NCBI GenBank assembly: GCA_019925095.2
Contig: CM034388.1
Span: forward strand, 4,672,501-4,736,500
DNA: 64,000 bases
Source: Dendrolimus kikuchii
Taxonomy: Eukaryota > Arthropoda > Insecta > Lepidoptera > Lasiocampidae
Direction: 5' to 3'
Under the pieces are notes generated by a model that did no database searches, was not told the DNA's origin, and was given only the letters and a program-made list of their open reading frames with translations. Position 1 is the first letter of the stretch. Each line of letters begins with the position of its first letter. The position numbers and the translations under genes are program-made. Positions 32,830 through 44,314 of the stretch are shown here, one piece after another.

Positions 32830-33144
32830 TTTTTTTTTTATTGCAGAAGTTCAGCAAACAGGCAGACGGCCCACTTGATGGAAAGCGGTTACCAACGCCT
32901 ATGGACATTTGCAACACCAAAGTTGCTACAAATGCGCTGCTGCTCTCTTAAGGTAAACTGGAACCTGGTCACTAATGCCGGAACACAACTCAAGGTTGTT
33001 ATGAAGACATACTTTAGACCAGGGGTGGTAGCCGTCCAGTCGGGCAAATGCCCTACCACCTGGCTGTGGGTTGTTCTGTCGCCTCTTACAACAGGCCGCC
33101 CGGCCCGCAGGAAATTGTATTCTTTCTCCGTTCCTGCACGGATA
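32830..33144 (-). mobile_element. Family A, full length, minus strand
   Basis: Begins with the T run that abuts the plus-strand 5' part at 32829 and ends 'ctccgttcctgcacggata'. The pair is head-out inverted, giving a potential foldback with stems of about 118 bp. Confidence 0.85.
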
Positions 33145-34136
33145 GGACTCCTGTTTATTTATAACGATCATTTTACAGGTTTAGCGGACGCTTTAATTAA
33201 TGAAGATTTAAATTTTGCATTAAAGCGTTTTTCTACGAATAAAACGATATAAACAGGCATACATATTAAATTTTAAAATCTAGTGCCAGATCGCTGCCAA
33301 AGAACATTACCATAATCAATTGCCTCGTTGTATCGCAACGCTAATTCGTTGCACGATGTATAGACCTTTTCGTATGTTTGAATTCAATATCTGGCGATAT
33401 TTAGAAGGTAACAACCTGTGCGACTCATATACCTTAACTTGAAGTACGCAGTTAAAGCTGCAGCCACACTGTCAATCAGGAGGTAGTTCGACTGTGAAGC
33501 CTCTCCTTGGACTTTAAGTAGAGCGAGATGAGTTATCATTCAACACGATTACGTAATTGGAAACCTTGTTATTTTAAGGTAAAGTCTGCTAATGAGTAAC
33601 AGCCTGTTTTTGTTTTGTGTATCATGGTTCCGTGGCCATACTCATCGTATAAATGCAACATGTTACTCCGCCTGTCCATCCGTGCTAAATTTTCCTTGTT
33701 TGCGAACGATTGTCCAAAGCGCATTATTGGCGACATTGGTTTTTTTGAAACTAATACTTAATAGTAAGCAGTTAACAACAAAGCAGTTGAAACGGAAAGA
33801 TTCTTAAAAAGAAATAAGCATTTTTAAAAAGGTTTTTAAATACAAGCTTTGAGATCCTGGATATCATGTAGCCGCAGAGTGTTAAGACAAGTAAAACGAG
33901 CCCCAACAAGACGGGTCTATCTTGTTTAGTACAGGAGTTCCTGTGGCCACCTTCCGATTAGATCATCAGATCAGCTCCATGGTACCATATTATATATACG
34001 TGCAAAATTTCAGCTCAATCGGAAACCGGGAAGTTGGTCAAATTTAACTTGCAAGATTCCACCCGAACTTACATACATACAGTCATAGATACATCCATTT
34101 CAAGTTAAATAAAAGCTTGTAAAAAAGACCTAGTTA
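33145..34136. other. Intergenic DNA, nothing firm
   Basis: About 1 kb without recognised gene. 33990-34110 has 'cgtgcaaaatttcagctcaatcggaaaccgggaagttggtcaaatttaacttgcaagatt', a block common in dispersed insect repeats. No second copy is in this window. Confidence 0.4.
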
Positions 34137-34391
34137 GTTACCATCGCCTATGGACATTTGCAACACCAAAGTTGCTACAAATGCGCTGCTGCTCTCTTAA
34201 GGGAAACTGGAACCTGGTCACTAATGCCGGAACACAACTCAAGGTTGTTATGACGACATACTTTAGACCAGGGGTGGTAGCCATCCAGTCGGGCAAATGC
34301 CCTACCACCTGGCTGTGCGTTGTTAAGTCGCCTCTTACGACAGGCTGCCCGGCCGCAGGAAATTGTATTCTTTCTCCGTTCCTGCACGGAT
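34137..34391 (-). mobile_element. Family A lacking its 3' end
   Basis: Starts inside the element at 'gttaccatcgcctatgg' and runs to 'cctgcacggat'. The cagcagacaggcag block and A tail are missing, so the left edge is a deletion or recombination point. Otherwise it is well conserved. Confidence 0.8.
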
Positions 34392-35167
34392 ATATAGCCG
34401 TAATTCATTATTGAATACCGTCATTTTAATTCACGTAATTTTAAAGTTTCGATTTATAATGTAGACTAAACACTCATTCTTATATTTTAAACACCTCTAA
34501 CCAGTGTTGTCAGAGACAGTGATTACGGCAGATATTGTATTTTCACACCATTACTGAAGACTGTTTAAACAAAGTGTAAGGAGGCAGTTGTATCATATGT
34601 AAAAAATAATGAATATTGTAATACGAAACGCCACTTTTAAAAGTAGTTAATATATAGGTATAATTACAAGATTTTAATTCACTTGCTATGTTTGTTTAGG
34701 TCAGATCTTGTAAGCAGTATTGTCACGATTCCTCAGGATAAGTACATTTAGGAAAGCTTGAAAACCATAAATTACCTTTCATAGATGTACTCTAAATGTC
34801 CTAAGGAAACCTGACAATACTCTTGACCATATGGTGTATATGAAACCTACTGATGTATTCATTTTTTTGTGATTTTGCATGCTTATTTACTTCTGATGAT
34901 ACTACACGAAAAGGAAAAAGTGTCCAGAGGAAATGAATAAATATTAAAGTAATATTTCAAAAAACAAACTTTTATTTAAATGTTCAAAAACGAACAAGTA
35001 AATTTGAAGTACATCAAACCCATTCATTTTGTTACATTTATACAAATTTATATACTATAAAAGCTTTTCGTCAGATTTTCCTCTGCAACAGAGTTTTTTT
35101 TTTGTATAAAAGAGTACAGCGTATTATTTTATATAGTGCAGTAAAATACGCTACATTTTTTAACTAT
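34392..35167. other. Intergenic DNA, nothing recognised
   Basis: AT-rich, with no supported exon. Confidence 0.4.
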
Positions 35168-35180
35168 TACATATTTTTCT

Positions 35181-35588
35181 GCGCAAAATCTGCGGAGTGA
35201 CGCTCGCGGACCGCGTTCGTAATACCGAAGTAAGAAAGAGAGTTAGTCTGAAAGAGAGTGTCGGGGTGAAGGTAAGGAAAGGAATGCTCCGGTGGTTCGG
35301 GCATGTGGAAAGAATGCATGATGAAAGAATGACTAAACAGATATACAATGCAAAAGTGGATGGATGCCGAAGTCGTGGAAGGCCACGACACATCTTCCAT
35401 GATCAAATTGATCGTGTACTAGCAGAAGATGATGTCAGGAGCCTTAAGAACAGACGAGCTTGCATGACAAGAGTTATGAATGTCAAAGAGGCAAGTGAGG
35501 TGTGTAAGAATAAGCCTAAATGGCACTCTGTCGTTCGTGCCTACCCCGCAAGGGAACTGGCGTGAAGTTATGTATGTATGTATGTATG
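35181..35588 (+). mobile_element. Family C LINE 3' end with 13-bp target duplication
   Basis: TACATATTTTTCT flanks it at 35168-35180 and 35589-35601. The plus frame from about 35179 to 35565 is open: LRKICGVTLADRVRNTEVRK, then LRWFGHVERMHDERM, YNAKVDGCRSRGRPRH, EVCKNKPKWHSVV, YPARELA and stop. The UTR is about 20 bp and the tail is (ATGT)n. The frame covers the post-RT region (the ICGVT..DRVRN motif precedes WFGHVER in many insect LINEs). It is the longest and best preserved C copy here, but has no start of its own. Confidence 0.9.
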
Positions 35589-35905
35589 TACATATTTTTC
35601 TCGCACGTACAGCATTTCAGTGTCCACAATAGTGTATTCTTAGGATTTTAATCTGGCAACACTGCCTCTCAGTATGCTTCATTAAAACCGGTCGCGGTGC
35701 AAGCCGTTGGTCTACAGGTGACGTAATGAGTGGAAACCTACTTGGTCTAGCCCAACCCAGTCTAGTCCACATTTAGGTCTCAATATTGTTTTGGCCTTTG
35801 TCTAAGCTAGTTTTAAAACGGCAGGATTTGCGTGGACGTATTTTAGGGTCCCTCTGCCATTTTGGAAAAAAATGAAATATCGCCTCTCTTTCTATATAAC
35901 TGCCA

Positions 35906-36020
35906 TTTTTTATTTATTTCTAGACTACAGTAGACAGGCTCACTTGATGGAAAGTGGTTACCGTCGCCTACAGGCATTTGAGCTACCAGTGGTGGTAGTA
36001 ATGTTACCAACATATTGCGG
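35906..36020 (-). mobile_element. Family A 3' fragment, old
   Basis: 'ttttatttatttctagactacagtagacagg', 'cttgatggaaagtggttaccgtcgcct', fading after 'ccaacatattgcgg'. Only the 3' third remains, well diverged. Confidence 0.65.
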
Positions 36021-36635
36021 TCCTCCAATGAATTTTATGACGCCTATTTTAATAACTCTATATCCTAATTTTGACGTTGTAACAATAACGGAAAACGTAT
36101 ATAAAATTGTCATATACATTTGTCTATCTGTCCGTCTGTATGTACCGCTAATGGGTTAAAGTTCAATATATCAGAAAATATTGATCTAACCAATTAGGTT
36201 TATGACACTCTTTGATAGGAAATTAAATTTACTTTTTACATATTTTTTTGTAAAGTCCATTGCTTTGGAGATAACAGCAAAAATACTAGAAATTTAGATG
36301 AAAATCAACTTCAGTGACATGTACCAACCAACCAGTATAGGTTACACTTTCGCCGCAGTAGACACTATTGTAGATTGTTTAATTCTGAGTAAATCGCGAC
36401 CAAACCCAGTGTGATAGCACAAAATGCGGCTAAGTTATAGCAAAATAAAAAAAGTCTTAATTTACGTGTATTTTATATGGAACATTTGTTCACGCTCAGG
36501 GAATGTACTTAAAATTAATAATAAGGGATTTACCTTTCAGGGAATTTTTCAAGTATATATTATTTATAATGTACTGAAATTTCACAAATTCCTAAAATTA
36601 ACAAGGCGCGTGTCGACGTCTATTTTTAACTGATC
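36021..36635. other. Intergenic DNA, nothing recognised
   Basis: AT-rich. The 69-codon frame at 36424-36633 has no domain and typical AT-driven composition. Confidence 0.4.
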
Positions 36636-36647
36636 ACATATTTTATG

Positions 36648-36778
36648 CATGACAAGAGTTGTGAACGTCAAAAAAGCAAGTGAGGTGTGTAAGAATAAGC
36701 CTGAATGGCGCTCTGATGTTCGTGCCTACCCCGCAAGGGAACTGGCGTGAAATTATGCATGTATGTATGTATGTATGT
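36648..36778 (+). mobile_element. Family C LINE 3' end, very short, with 12-bp target duplication
   Basis: ACATATTTTATG flanks it at 36636-36647 and 36779-36790. The insert starts 'catgacaagagttgtgaacgtc' and ends GGCGTGAAATTATG plus (ATGT)n. Only the last 100 or so bp of the ORF/UTR were copied, a strong 5' truncation. Confidence 0.85.
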
Positions 36779-37068
36779 ACATATTTTATGTGTCCCACGG
36801 ATGCTACGTCAGTTATCGGGATAAAAATTTATCTAAATTTTGACCTATTAGCACCAATGTATTATTATTAGTATTCTGTAGTCAAAATAATTTGTGTTTT
36901 GGCTATGGAATCAAAAACTACGTATAACAAATTTAAAACAATTTTTTAGAGGAAAATAGGCAGATATTAAAAGAAAATTAAGCTTAAAATGCTAACAGTT
37001 TCAATTTTTGATAAATTTGAACTGAAAATATAATTTAAATTATATGATGTCAAAAAGCGATAGATTTT

Positions 37069-37385
37069 TATCCGTGCAGGAACGGAGAAAGAATACAATT
37101 TCCTGCGTCCGGGTGACATGTTGTAAGAGGCGACAAAACAACCCGCAGCCAGGTGGCAGGGCATTTGCCCGACTGGATGGCTACCACCCCTGGCCTAAAG
37201 TATGTCGCCATAACAACCTTGAGTTGTGTTCCGGCATTAGTGACCAGGTTCCCGTCTCCCTTAAGAGAGCAGCAGCGCATTTGTAGCAATTTTGGTGGTG
37301 CAAATGTCCATAGGCGATGGTAACCGCTTTCCATCAAGTGGGCCGTCTGCCTGTCTGCTGATCTCCTGCAACAAAAAAAAAAAAA
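37069..37385 (+). mobile_element. Family A, full length
   Basis: TATCCGTGCAGGAACGGAGA through 'ctgatctcctgcaac' and about 13 A. One of the best conserved copies. No clear target duplication was found. Confidence 0.9.
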
Positions 37386-38019
37386 TGATTACATGTGGCG
37401 CCATCTAGTTAGGAAGTCGTTAGAAGTTTTTCAGAGTTACTTTTTTATTAGATGATTATCATTCATAGTATATTTCATCTATGAATTTCATTTATTATCG
37501 TTACAGAGCTTTTGTATGAAAACAAGATAATTCTGCCTGTCTTAATTTAACATTGAGCTTGAGTATATAACATTAACACATACTTAATTATGAAACAATT
37601 TGAATTCTCACATGAATTAAGCAATTGATTCTAATCGAAATACACGAGACAATAGGTAGTGAACGTAGAGATAAAAAGATTGGTTAAGTAAGATTGCGAC
37701 TACTAGGAAGAAGGGTTCCGTATTCATTTTACTTGGAAAAGTAAATAAATTAATATAACACAATATTTTGTAGTCTACTAGGTGGCTATCCGTGCAGGAA
37801 AGGAGAAAAAATACAATTATAGTAGTTTAAATATCTTAAGCTACCACAATTAATTATTAAAGATGTTATAGATAAATTTGGATTCGTTTAGTAATTAGAA
37901 AACGTCCTATATCATCGCAGACATAAGCAAAGTCTCACTCTCATGACATGACATTATATCTTTGTAAACGTTGGTAGAAGTTGGAGTTGAGGAATGAAAC
38001 CTCCGTGTTCCGTGTCCGT
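37386..38019. other. Intergenic DNA with a 30-bp family A stub
   Basis: 37788-37819 reads 'ctatccgtgcaggaaaggagaaaaaatacaatta', the first 30 bp of family A with nothing after it. The rest is AT-rich without a gene. Confidence 0.5.
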
Positions 38020-38448
38020 CAGGAAATTGAATTGTGTAATTCAATTTCCTGCGGCCGGGCGGCCTGTCGTAAGAGGCGACTAAACAACCCACAGCCAGGT
38101 GGTAGGGTATTTGCTCGACTGGATGGCGACCACCCTAGTTTAAAGCATGTCGCCATAACAACCTTGACTTGTGTTCCGGCATTGTGACCAGGTTCCAGTT
38201 TCCCTTAAGAGAACAGCAGCGCATTTGTAGCACCTTTGGTGTTGCAAATGTCCATAGGCGATGGTAACCGCTTTCCATTGAGTGGGCAACTAACAACCTT
38301 TAGTTATGTTTCGGTTCTAGTGGCCAGGTTTCATTGCCCGTTTCGAATCCGGCAGTACACTGGTGCACCTTTGATGTTGTAAATGTCTATAAGCAACGAT
38401 GGCCACCCATCAAGTATACCTGTCTGCTGTTCTCCAGCATTAAAAAAC
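38020..38448 (+). mobile_element. Chimeric family A copy with a palindromic left junction
   Basis: 38038-38288 is a well conserved A body starting at CAATTTCCTGCGG and ending at 'tccattgagtggg'. A second, diverged A segment (38290-38448) then restarts at 'aacaacctttagttatgtttcgg' and runs to 'ctccagcattaaaaaac'. At the left, CAGGAAATTGAATT (38020-38033) is the exact inverse of AATTCAATTTCCTG (38038-38051), with a GTGT loop. Confidence 0.8.
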
Positions 38449-38944
38449 ACGTATTAATATATATTATTATTTTTGTCTGATCAAAAGAACCCTAATAATG
38501 TTTCATGACCTCTCGCAGCTAATACTGATATTATGAAATTATTATTTTTTTCTAGGTTTTAATGTCGGGATATAAAATAGCATTGAGAAACGGATTTCAG
38601 CAGCTAACACTAGACATTAGATTGTACATCTAGTTTTATTCTTTTTTTATACATATTTTTATTTCTTAACATATTATTTCTTTCAAATAAATGTTTGTTA
38701 ATCTGGCCAGCGACTCATAACATAAATTTTTTATTTAAATATTGAGGGTAGAGCTAAGGACAATTTCTGTGTTAAAAAAATAACAGTCAAAAGACATTAA
38801 TTTGATGGCACTACTGCAGCGAGAGAGAATACAACTTAGCACACTTCACTCCGTCTATTAGTTGTATAGAGGGAGCGTATTTAGTAGATATAGTGAACTT
38901 TGTCTACACTAGCGCAATCGTGGTCAATTTGTGAACACTGACTA
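38449..38944. other. Intergenic DNA, nothing recognised
   Basis: AT-rich spacer with no supported exon. Confidence 0.4.
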
Positions 38945-39230
38945 CCATTTTTTTTTATTTAGGATTATGGCTTGGCAGCTAGACCTTTAAGCCAGATCTT
39001 AGATTACAATGTAGTTTCTTCATTTTCTTAAGCCTATGTGTAGCACAGATGAACTGTAGGTTATCAGCTGGTGCCATTCAACAGAGTTCTTGTGACAACT
39101 CAAAAGGCCACATTTGACTATACAGTTCATATTTCTCACAAAATTTTACACATTTTTAGAGAAAATAAAACTGCACAGCCCAACATCTCCTTCCAGTTCC
39201 CGCCAAAAACTCCACTGACTCCCATATGAC
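38945..39230 (-). repeat. Family L repeat, copy 2
   Basis: Inverse of 1316-1655. Its minus-strand end is 'gccaagccataatcctaaataaaaaaaaa', giving an A tail that suggests L is a retroposon. Confidence 0.7.
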
Positions 39231-40119
39231 CTTCCTTAAGAGGTGCATTCACTATCCTGCATGGCAGCTCTGCAGTGGACGGAACTTGCAGTACTCAAGA
39301 GGCATCCTGCTTTGTGTTACCACACGCATTGCAGGCTGCAACAACATTCACAATCTTGCACTACGCAGTGAACTGTGTTGCAGGATAGTGAATGGGGTCC
39401 TTTGCCTCCACTCTCCATAAATATGTCCAAATTCTTCATATAGCACTGATATCTGAGAGCTAAATCTTCAACAGTATCAAATATTATATTTATATATTTA
39501 GGTATTTATCTTAGATTGTAAGTTTCAGTTTCGACATTGTACAGGGTTCAGATGTATACATAAAAATAAAATTGGAGTGTCTGTTTGTAATGTTAAAATA
39601 ACAGCTTTTTACTAAATGCATACGAAAATATTACGGTACTTATACCAAAAATTATTTTTTTACATCTTTGTCCGACATCCTTTGGATGTTCCGGCTAATC
39701 TCTGAAACGCCGTGATGACGACAACGATTTAACGAATTAATTTAGGCTACGTTATTTAGAGTTCCGCGAAAAAAATTCGACACGGACGAAGTTGCGGGGA
39801 AAGCTATTCATGAAAATAAAGTAAATGTTCAATCAGAACGTAGAAGCGAGCACAGCTAGTTAAATTATACGAACCAGTTCATGGATTATTTATTATATTT
39901 TACTACACTTACACAAATATCTCTAAGTAACATTGTAACGCTACGAAGGCGACACCCATAAAAAGTTTGTACAGGTTTTTTCGAATTGTTTAAAAAAAAT
40001 ATACGAAACACACGGCACCTAATATTACACGCAAACGCTAAAGAAAAGTAAGCGGTTTTTATACGCGATATTTCCGTGGAAGTTTATTGTAATTGATACT
40101 TGTTATGTATTAATGCAAT
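39231..40119. other. Intergenic DNA with H-type debris
   Basis: 39680-39860 has 'ccggctaatctctgaaacgc' and 'acggacgaagttgcggggaaagct', a minus-strand H repeat. 39240-39420 contains no recognised feature. Confidence 0.4.
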
Positions 40120-40320
40120 GTCGTGTCGTTGTCAGCCAACCGTGATCCACTGTTGGTCGTGGGCCACCCCAAGTTTGCGCTACATATCCTGATTCCCTGC
40201 TTTCTGCGTCCACCTTCTACCAGCAACCTTGCAATATCATATACGCCATTGTATTTTAAGCTCCGACATCTAAAGTTTAAAAGTAAATCAATCTTACTCC
40301 GATGCACGTCCGTCCATCAC
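40120..40320 (-). mobile_element. Weak LINE relic of the 30.05 kb type
   Basis: 'gtcagccaaccgtgatccactgttggtcgtgggccaccccaagtttgcgctacatatcc' parallels 'gtcagccaacaattgtccactgctggacgtaggcctccccaagtttgcgtcacgtatcc' at 30058-30117. Only this first part is clear. Confidence 0.45.
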
Positions 40321-40979
40321 TAAGCCTAGAGATATGAAATATGACACATTTTTAGAACTATCGTGCGTGTATAAAAATGTAAAAATGATTTAAAATAGTA
40401 GTCAAATAGTCATCTAAGTAAATGTAAAGGGTTCTTTTTTACCTTTAGACTTTGAAACTCTAAGAACAAATCAAAAGATCACACATCTTCGGTTTTCATA
40501 AAATCCGGTTGAAAAACACGACAACATTACAAAGAGGCGTTTGAGAGTAAGCTGTCAATTAAAGAAAAGAAAGAAATATTTGAAGAAATAGCGACGTACT
40601 TACATTGCTTACATGTATCTTAAAAATAAAAACATATTTTGAGAATTTGTACGCCTCATTTACCGCAAACAAGGTTTGCACTCATCTTATTGCTGTGCCG
40701 AGATAATTCCGACACAACGCTGCGTTCAGAATTCTAATTCGTATATTTCAAACCACAAAGTCTACTCTAAAATGTAGCGACCATACTTTTTCACGGCTTG
40801 TGAACACATTATGTACCACATTTGAGGTCAAAATCATACCATTGTCTTTTTCGAGGTTCAAATAGCGTACATTACACGTTAGGGAAACTGATACTTTTAT
40901 TATAGAAGGACACTGACACGGAGTTTGTTTCATGACGTGGCTTTGATCATCAGCTCAGAGTTGGGCGTAGTTTTTTTTT
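40321..40979. other. Intergenic DNA, nothing recognised
   Basis: AT-rich with no supported feature. Confidence 0.4.
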
Positions 40980-41330
40980 TTTTGATAACGCAGGGAATGT
41001 CTTTTCTTCTGACACACACTCGAGCCATGGATATGGGGGGGAGGCCAAATGCAGCGCTTAATGCCGCCTGCACGAGTGTACGTGTAGGACTCTTGAAGCA
41101 ACCGGATCCCGCCGGGGGCGGATTCGACCAGACAATCTACTAAACCTAATCTGAGCCTCATGCTTGCGCTTTGTTGGACGTCACGGAATCTAGAACATGG
41201 TTACTACACGGTAACGTCCTCATGCACAGCTCTTTACCTAGCAGGGTGTACCGCATCATCGAGCAGGGTCCGCTGCTACCGTCGTATGCAACAGCCCCCT
41301 GCCATGAGTTGGGCGTAGTTATGCCAACTG
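40980..41330 (+). repeat. Family J repeat, copy 2
   Basis: 'cagggaatgtcttttcttctgacacacactcgagccatggatatggggg', 'gcgcttaatgccgcctgcacgag', 'ggtaacgtcctcatgcac', 'gtccgctgctaccgtcgtatgc'. Faces copy 3 tail-to-tail. Confidence 0.7.
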
Positions 41331-41337
41331 GATCGAA

Positions 41338-41770
41338 CTAAGAGGGAGAAGATGGTGCAAGCGGCACTCGCCCGCCGTCATCAGACGGGAGTTCGGAGAC
41401 TCTGCTATGCACAAAATCTACTCCCATGATCCGTTGCTGGGGGATGCTGCATACGGGGATAGCAGCGGGCCTCCTCTTTGCTGATGAAGTGGTATACTTT
41501 GCTTTCGAAGCGTACCAAATTCTGCACACGAGGGCGTCACGGTGCAGTACCAATCTAGATCTAGTATCTTCAGAGGTGCAGGTTAGGTTTAGTAGGTGGT
41601 TTGGTTGGATTCTGCCCCCGGAGCGAGGTTTGGTTCCTCCGAGAACACGCACTCGTGCAGGCGGCATTAGGCGCTGTATTTGGCCTTCCGCCATATCCAT
41701 GGCCCAAGTGTGTCGCAAAAAAGACATTCCCCCTGTGTTAACAAAAAAACTGGACCGAACCAACACATTT
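41338..41770 (-). repeat. Family J repeat, copy 3, inverted
   Basis: The minus strand reads GGGGGAATGTCTTTTTTGCG near the right end, then 'gccatggatatggcgg', 'taatgccgcctgcacgag', and to the left 'accacttcatcagcaaagagg', which copy 1 also carries. With copy 2 it forms an inverted pair only a few bp apart. The 142-codon minus frame is a by-product. Confidence 0.7.
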
Positions 41771-42400
41771 TTGTTATCGAGGTGGAATTTGTTACGGTGA
41801 CCTTGAACGCTTTGTAATGGGCACAGGCTTAGTACTGTAGGACTCAGTCAGGGGCTGTAACCGGTTTAAAATTAACCAGTTTTAATTGGTTAGAACTGGT
41901 TTTAATCAATTATTTTGTTCCGAACATAAACTTATGCAAGAGTGTTCGAGAACCTGCATTAACCAGTTTATACCACGAGGATTACTTCCTATATATATAT
42001 AAGTATCATCAAAACTTTTCATAATAAAGCAACAAACACGTATATCATAATCACAGAAACAATAGAGAGAATAACTGTATTTCATTATTTGATAGCAACA
42101 CGTTTAGATATAAGTATTACCAAGATGACATAAAGAATGGGCCCAACCTGGCCCGGTAACCTCCAAGCTTACAGTCACCCCATTCCTCACAACTTCAAGA
42201 ACTCACCCATTTCAAACTCTTTATATTATCTCAACATTATAGACATTTAAACACACAATTTTATAAATATTTAAATTATCCTTAGTAGCTATCACAGCCT
42301 ATCATGGCGGCGACCAATTAAGGGTATTTAAGATGGTGATTAATATGGATAATATTCTACATCAGTCATCAGTACAATGCAATTAATTGGGATATATTTT
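41771..42400. other. Intergenic DNA with an inverted 'aaccagtt/aactggtt' cluster
   Basis: 41857-41965 contains AACCGGTTT, AACCAGTTTTAATTGGTT, AACTGGTTTTAAT and later TTAACCAGTTTA. These are several inverted copies of an 8-bp core. It could be a small fold-back relic. No gene is seen. Confidence 0.4.
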
Positions 42401-42706
42401 TATCCGTACAGGAACGGAGAAAGAATACAATTTCCTCCGGCTAGGCGGCCTGTCGTAAGAGACAGCAAAACAACCCACAGCCAGGCGGTTATTTTCCCGT
42501 CTGAATGGCTACCACCCCTGGTCTAGGGTATGCCGCCATGACAACCTTGATTTGTGTTCCGTCATTAGTGACCAGGTTCCAGTCTCCCTTAAGAGATTAG
42601 CAACGCATTTGTAGCACCTTAGGTGTTGCAAGTGTCCATAGGCGATGGTAACAGCTTTCCATCATGTGGGCCGTTTGCCTGTCTGCTGAACTCGTGCAAT
42701 AAAAAA
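42401..42706 (+). mobile_element. Family A, full length
   Basis: 'tatccgtacaggaacggagaaag' through 'ctgctgaactcgtgcaataaaaaa'. Moderately diverged. A (GA)n run (42711-42730) and a family E end follow immediately. Confidence 0.85.
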
Positions 42707-42714
42707 TATATAGA

Positions 42715-43110
42715 GAGAGAGAGAGAGATAACTCTTTATTGCACACCAAAACATACAATTACAAAAACAGACCATATTTACAATATTTTCTAGGCGATAC
42801 AATAGGCGGCCTTATCGCTCAAAGCGATCTCTTCCAGGCAACCTAAATCAAAAACAAATTTGAATCAGGTGATGTAGGTGGTGCAGGAAAAAGGCAAGGG
42901 ACACATAAATACTCAAACTAATTTAACAAATAAATATACAAATACATACATATATACATAGTCATAAATATAATATACAAATATATACATATACAATAAT
43001 ATATTACAAAATACATATATTATATAATAAATGTATTAGCATAATTATATTGTGTTAATCAGACATGGCTATTTATGGACAAATAGTGTTTTCTGAGTAA
43101 ATTTCTAAAT
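42715..43110 (-). mobile_element. Family E LINE, C-terminal relic and 3' UTR
   Basis: 'aactctttattgcacaccaaaacat', 'ggcggccttatcgctcaaagcgatctcttccaggcaacc', then on the minus strand a decayed LPTFRNLLRKHYLSIN just before the UTR (about 43065-43110). The coding part is broken further upstream. Confidence 0.7.
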
Positions 43111-43535
43111 GTTGGTAAGGATTTGGCCTCTATAATATATAGTAATTCGTAGTTTATATTTAGTTTCATTTTTACTGTGTTTGTAGGTTTAATATATTTT
43201 TTTTTGTAACGTTCCGTTCGTATCCGACTCGCACACGATCACTTGTTTTTCTTAATTTAGAATCAGATATAAAGTGACCTTGATACCAATTATGAACTTT
43301 TAATCCTAATAGCCCCAGGTGTCGATTTTGGATAATAGGTCAGTTGACAACTCACATGACATTATAAATTTAATATATTTATGTGAACAAAAACCAGTTG
43401 AGCGTTTCCTATTTATTATGGTATGAAAACACATACATAAAATTTAAATTCAAGTTTTGCTTCAAATTATAATGTCCTGATTAAGAAAATTTCAAAAGGT
43501 CATAAGCTACTTTCTATTCGCTTTTAAAATTCTAT
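43111..43535. other. Intergenic DNA, probably decayed LINE
   Basis: AT-rich. 43190-43300 may continue the family E coding relic in broken frames, but I cannot follow it with confidence. Confidence 0.3.
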
Positions 43536-43543
43536 GACCATTC

Positions 43544-44314
43544 CAGTGGCGTAGCTTGCCTTAGACGGGCCCTGTATCAAATTGTGTTGGGGGGCCCAAA
43601 GGAAGGGTAAAGTTGTTTTTATAAAAGAAACAAAAAATACTCAATTTTAATTGAAATAATTATATACTGATTATAAGTCTATCTATCCGTGCAGGAACGG
43701 AGAAAGAATACAATTTCCTGCGGCCGGGCGGCCTGTCGTAAGAGGCGACTTAACAACCCACAGCCAGGTGGTAGGGCATTTGCCCGACTGGATGGCTACC
43801 ACCCCCGGTCTAAAGTATGTCGCCATAACAACCTTGAGTTGTGTTCCGGCATTAGTGACCAGGTTCCAGTTTCCCTTAAGAGAGCAGCAGCGCATTTGCA
43901 GCAACTTGGTGTTGCAAATGTCCATAGGCGATGGTAACCGCTTTCCATCAAGTGGGCCGTCTGCCTGTCTGCTGATCTCCTGCAATTAAAAAAAAAAAAA
44001 AAAGGTCAAGATTATAAGTAAACAATTCAAATCAAAGATACACACCTTTCTCGCCTTTTTTTCGGCAAAGCTTATTTATCAAATCATCCATAGCTGAAAA
44101 CGAGTCCAGTTTTTCTAGATTTTCTGCCTCTATAGGCAATAATGACAAGTCTGATAGCCGTTCCTGTTGGCCCATCAGTTATTCTCAAAAATGTTAATCT
44201 ATAAAAGATTGTGGATAACATTTTAAGATTTTTTGCTTACACACTTTCGGGGCCCCTTTAACCTGGGGGCCCCTTATCATTGATACGGCTGATATGGAGG
44301 TAGCTACGCCCCTG
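43544..44314 (-). mobile_element. hAT-type deletion derivative with 8-bp target duplication, carrying a family A insertion
   Basis: Ends CAGTGGCGTAGCT (43544) and, inverted, CAGGGGCGTAGCT (ending 44314), 12 of 13 bp matching. Flanked by GACCATTC at 43536-43543 and 44315-44322. On the minus strand the interior encodes QQERLSDLSLLPIEAENLEK and FSAMDDLINKL, the characteristic C-terminal tail after the hAT dimerisation region. Nearly all of the transposase is gone, so the copy is non-autonomous. 56833-57244 is a second copy in the opposite orientation without the A insertion. Confidence 0.9.
43669..44019 (+). mobile_element. Family A, full length, with 10-bp target duplication inside the hAT element
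   Basis: GATTATAAGT occurs at 43669-43678 and 44010-44019. The insert starts CTATCTATCCGTGCAGGAAC and ends 'ctcctgcaatt', about 16 A and GGTCAA. The empty site can be read from the other hAT copy, where the corresponding text is uninterrupted. This is the best evidence that family A moves by target-primed reverse transcription and that its 5' end lies at or just before TATCCGTGC. Confidence 0.9.

Noticed and set aside
41338..41800. 142- and 124-codon frames on opposite strands
   Set aside because: Both are in the inverted J repeat. Neither is preserved in the other J copies.
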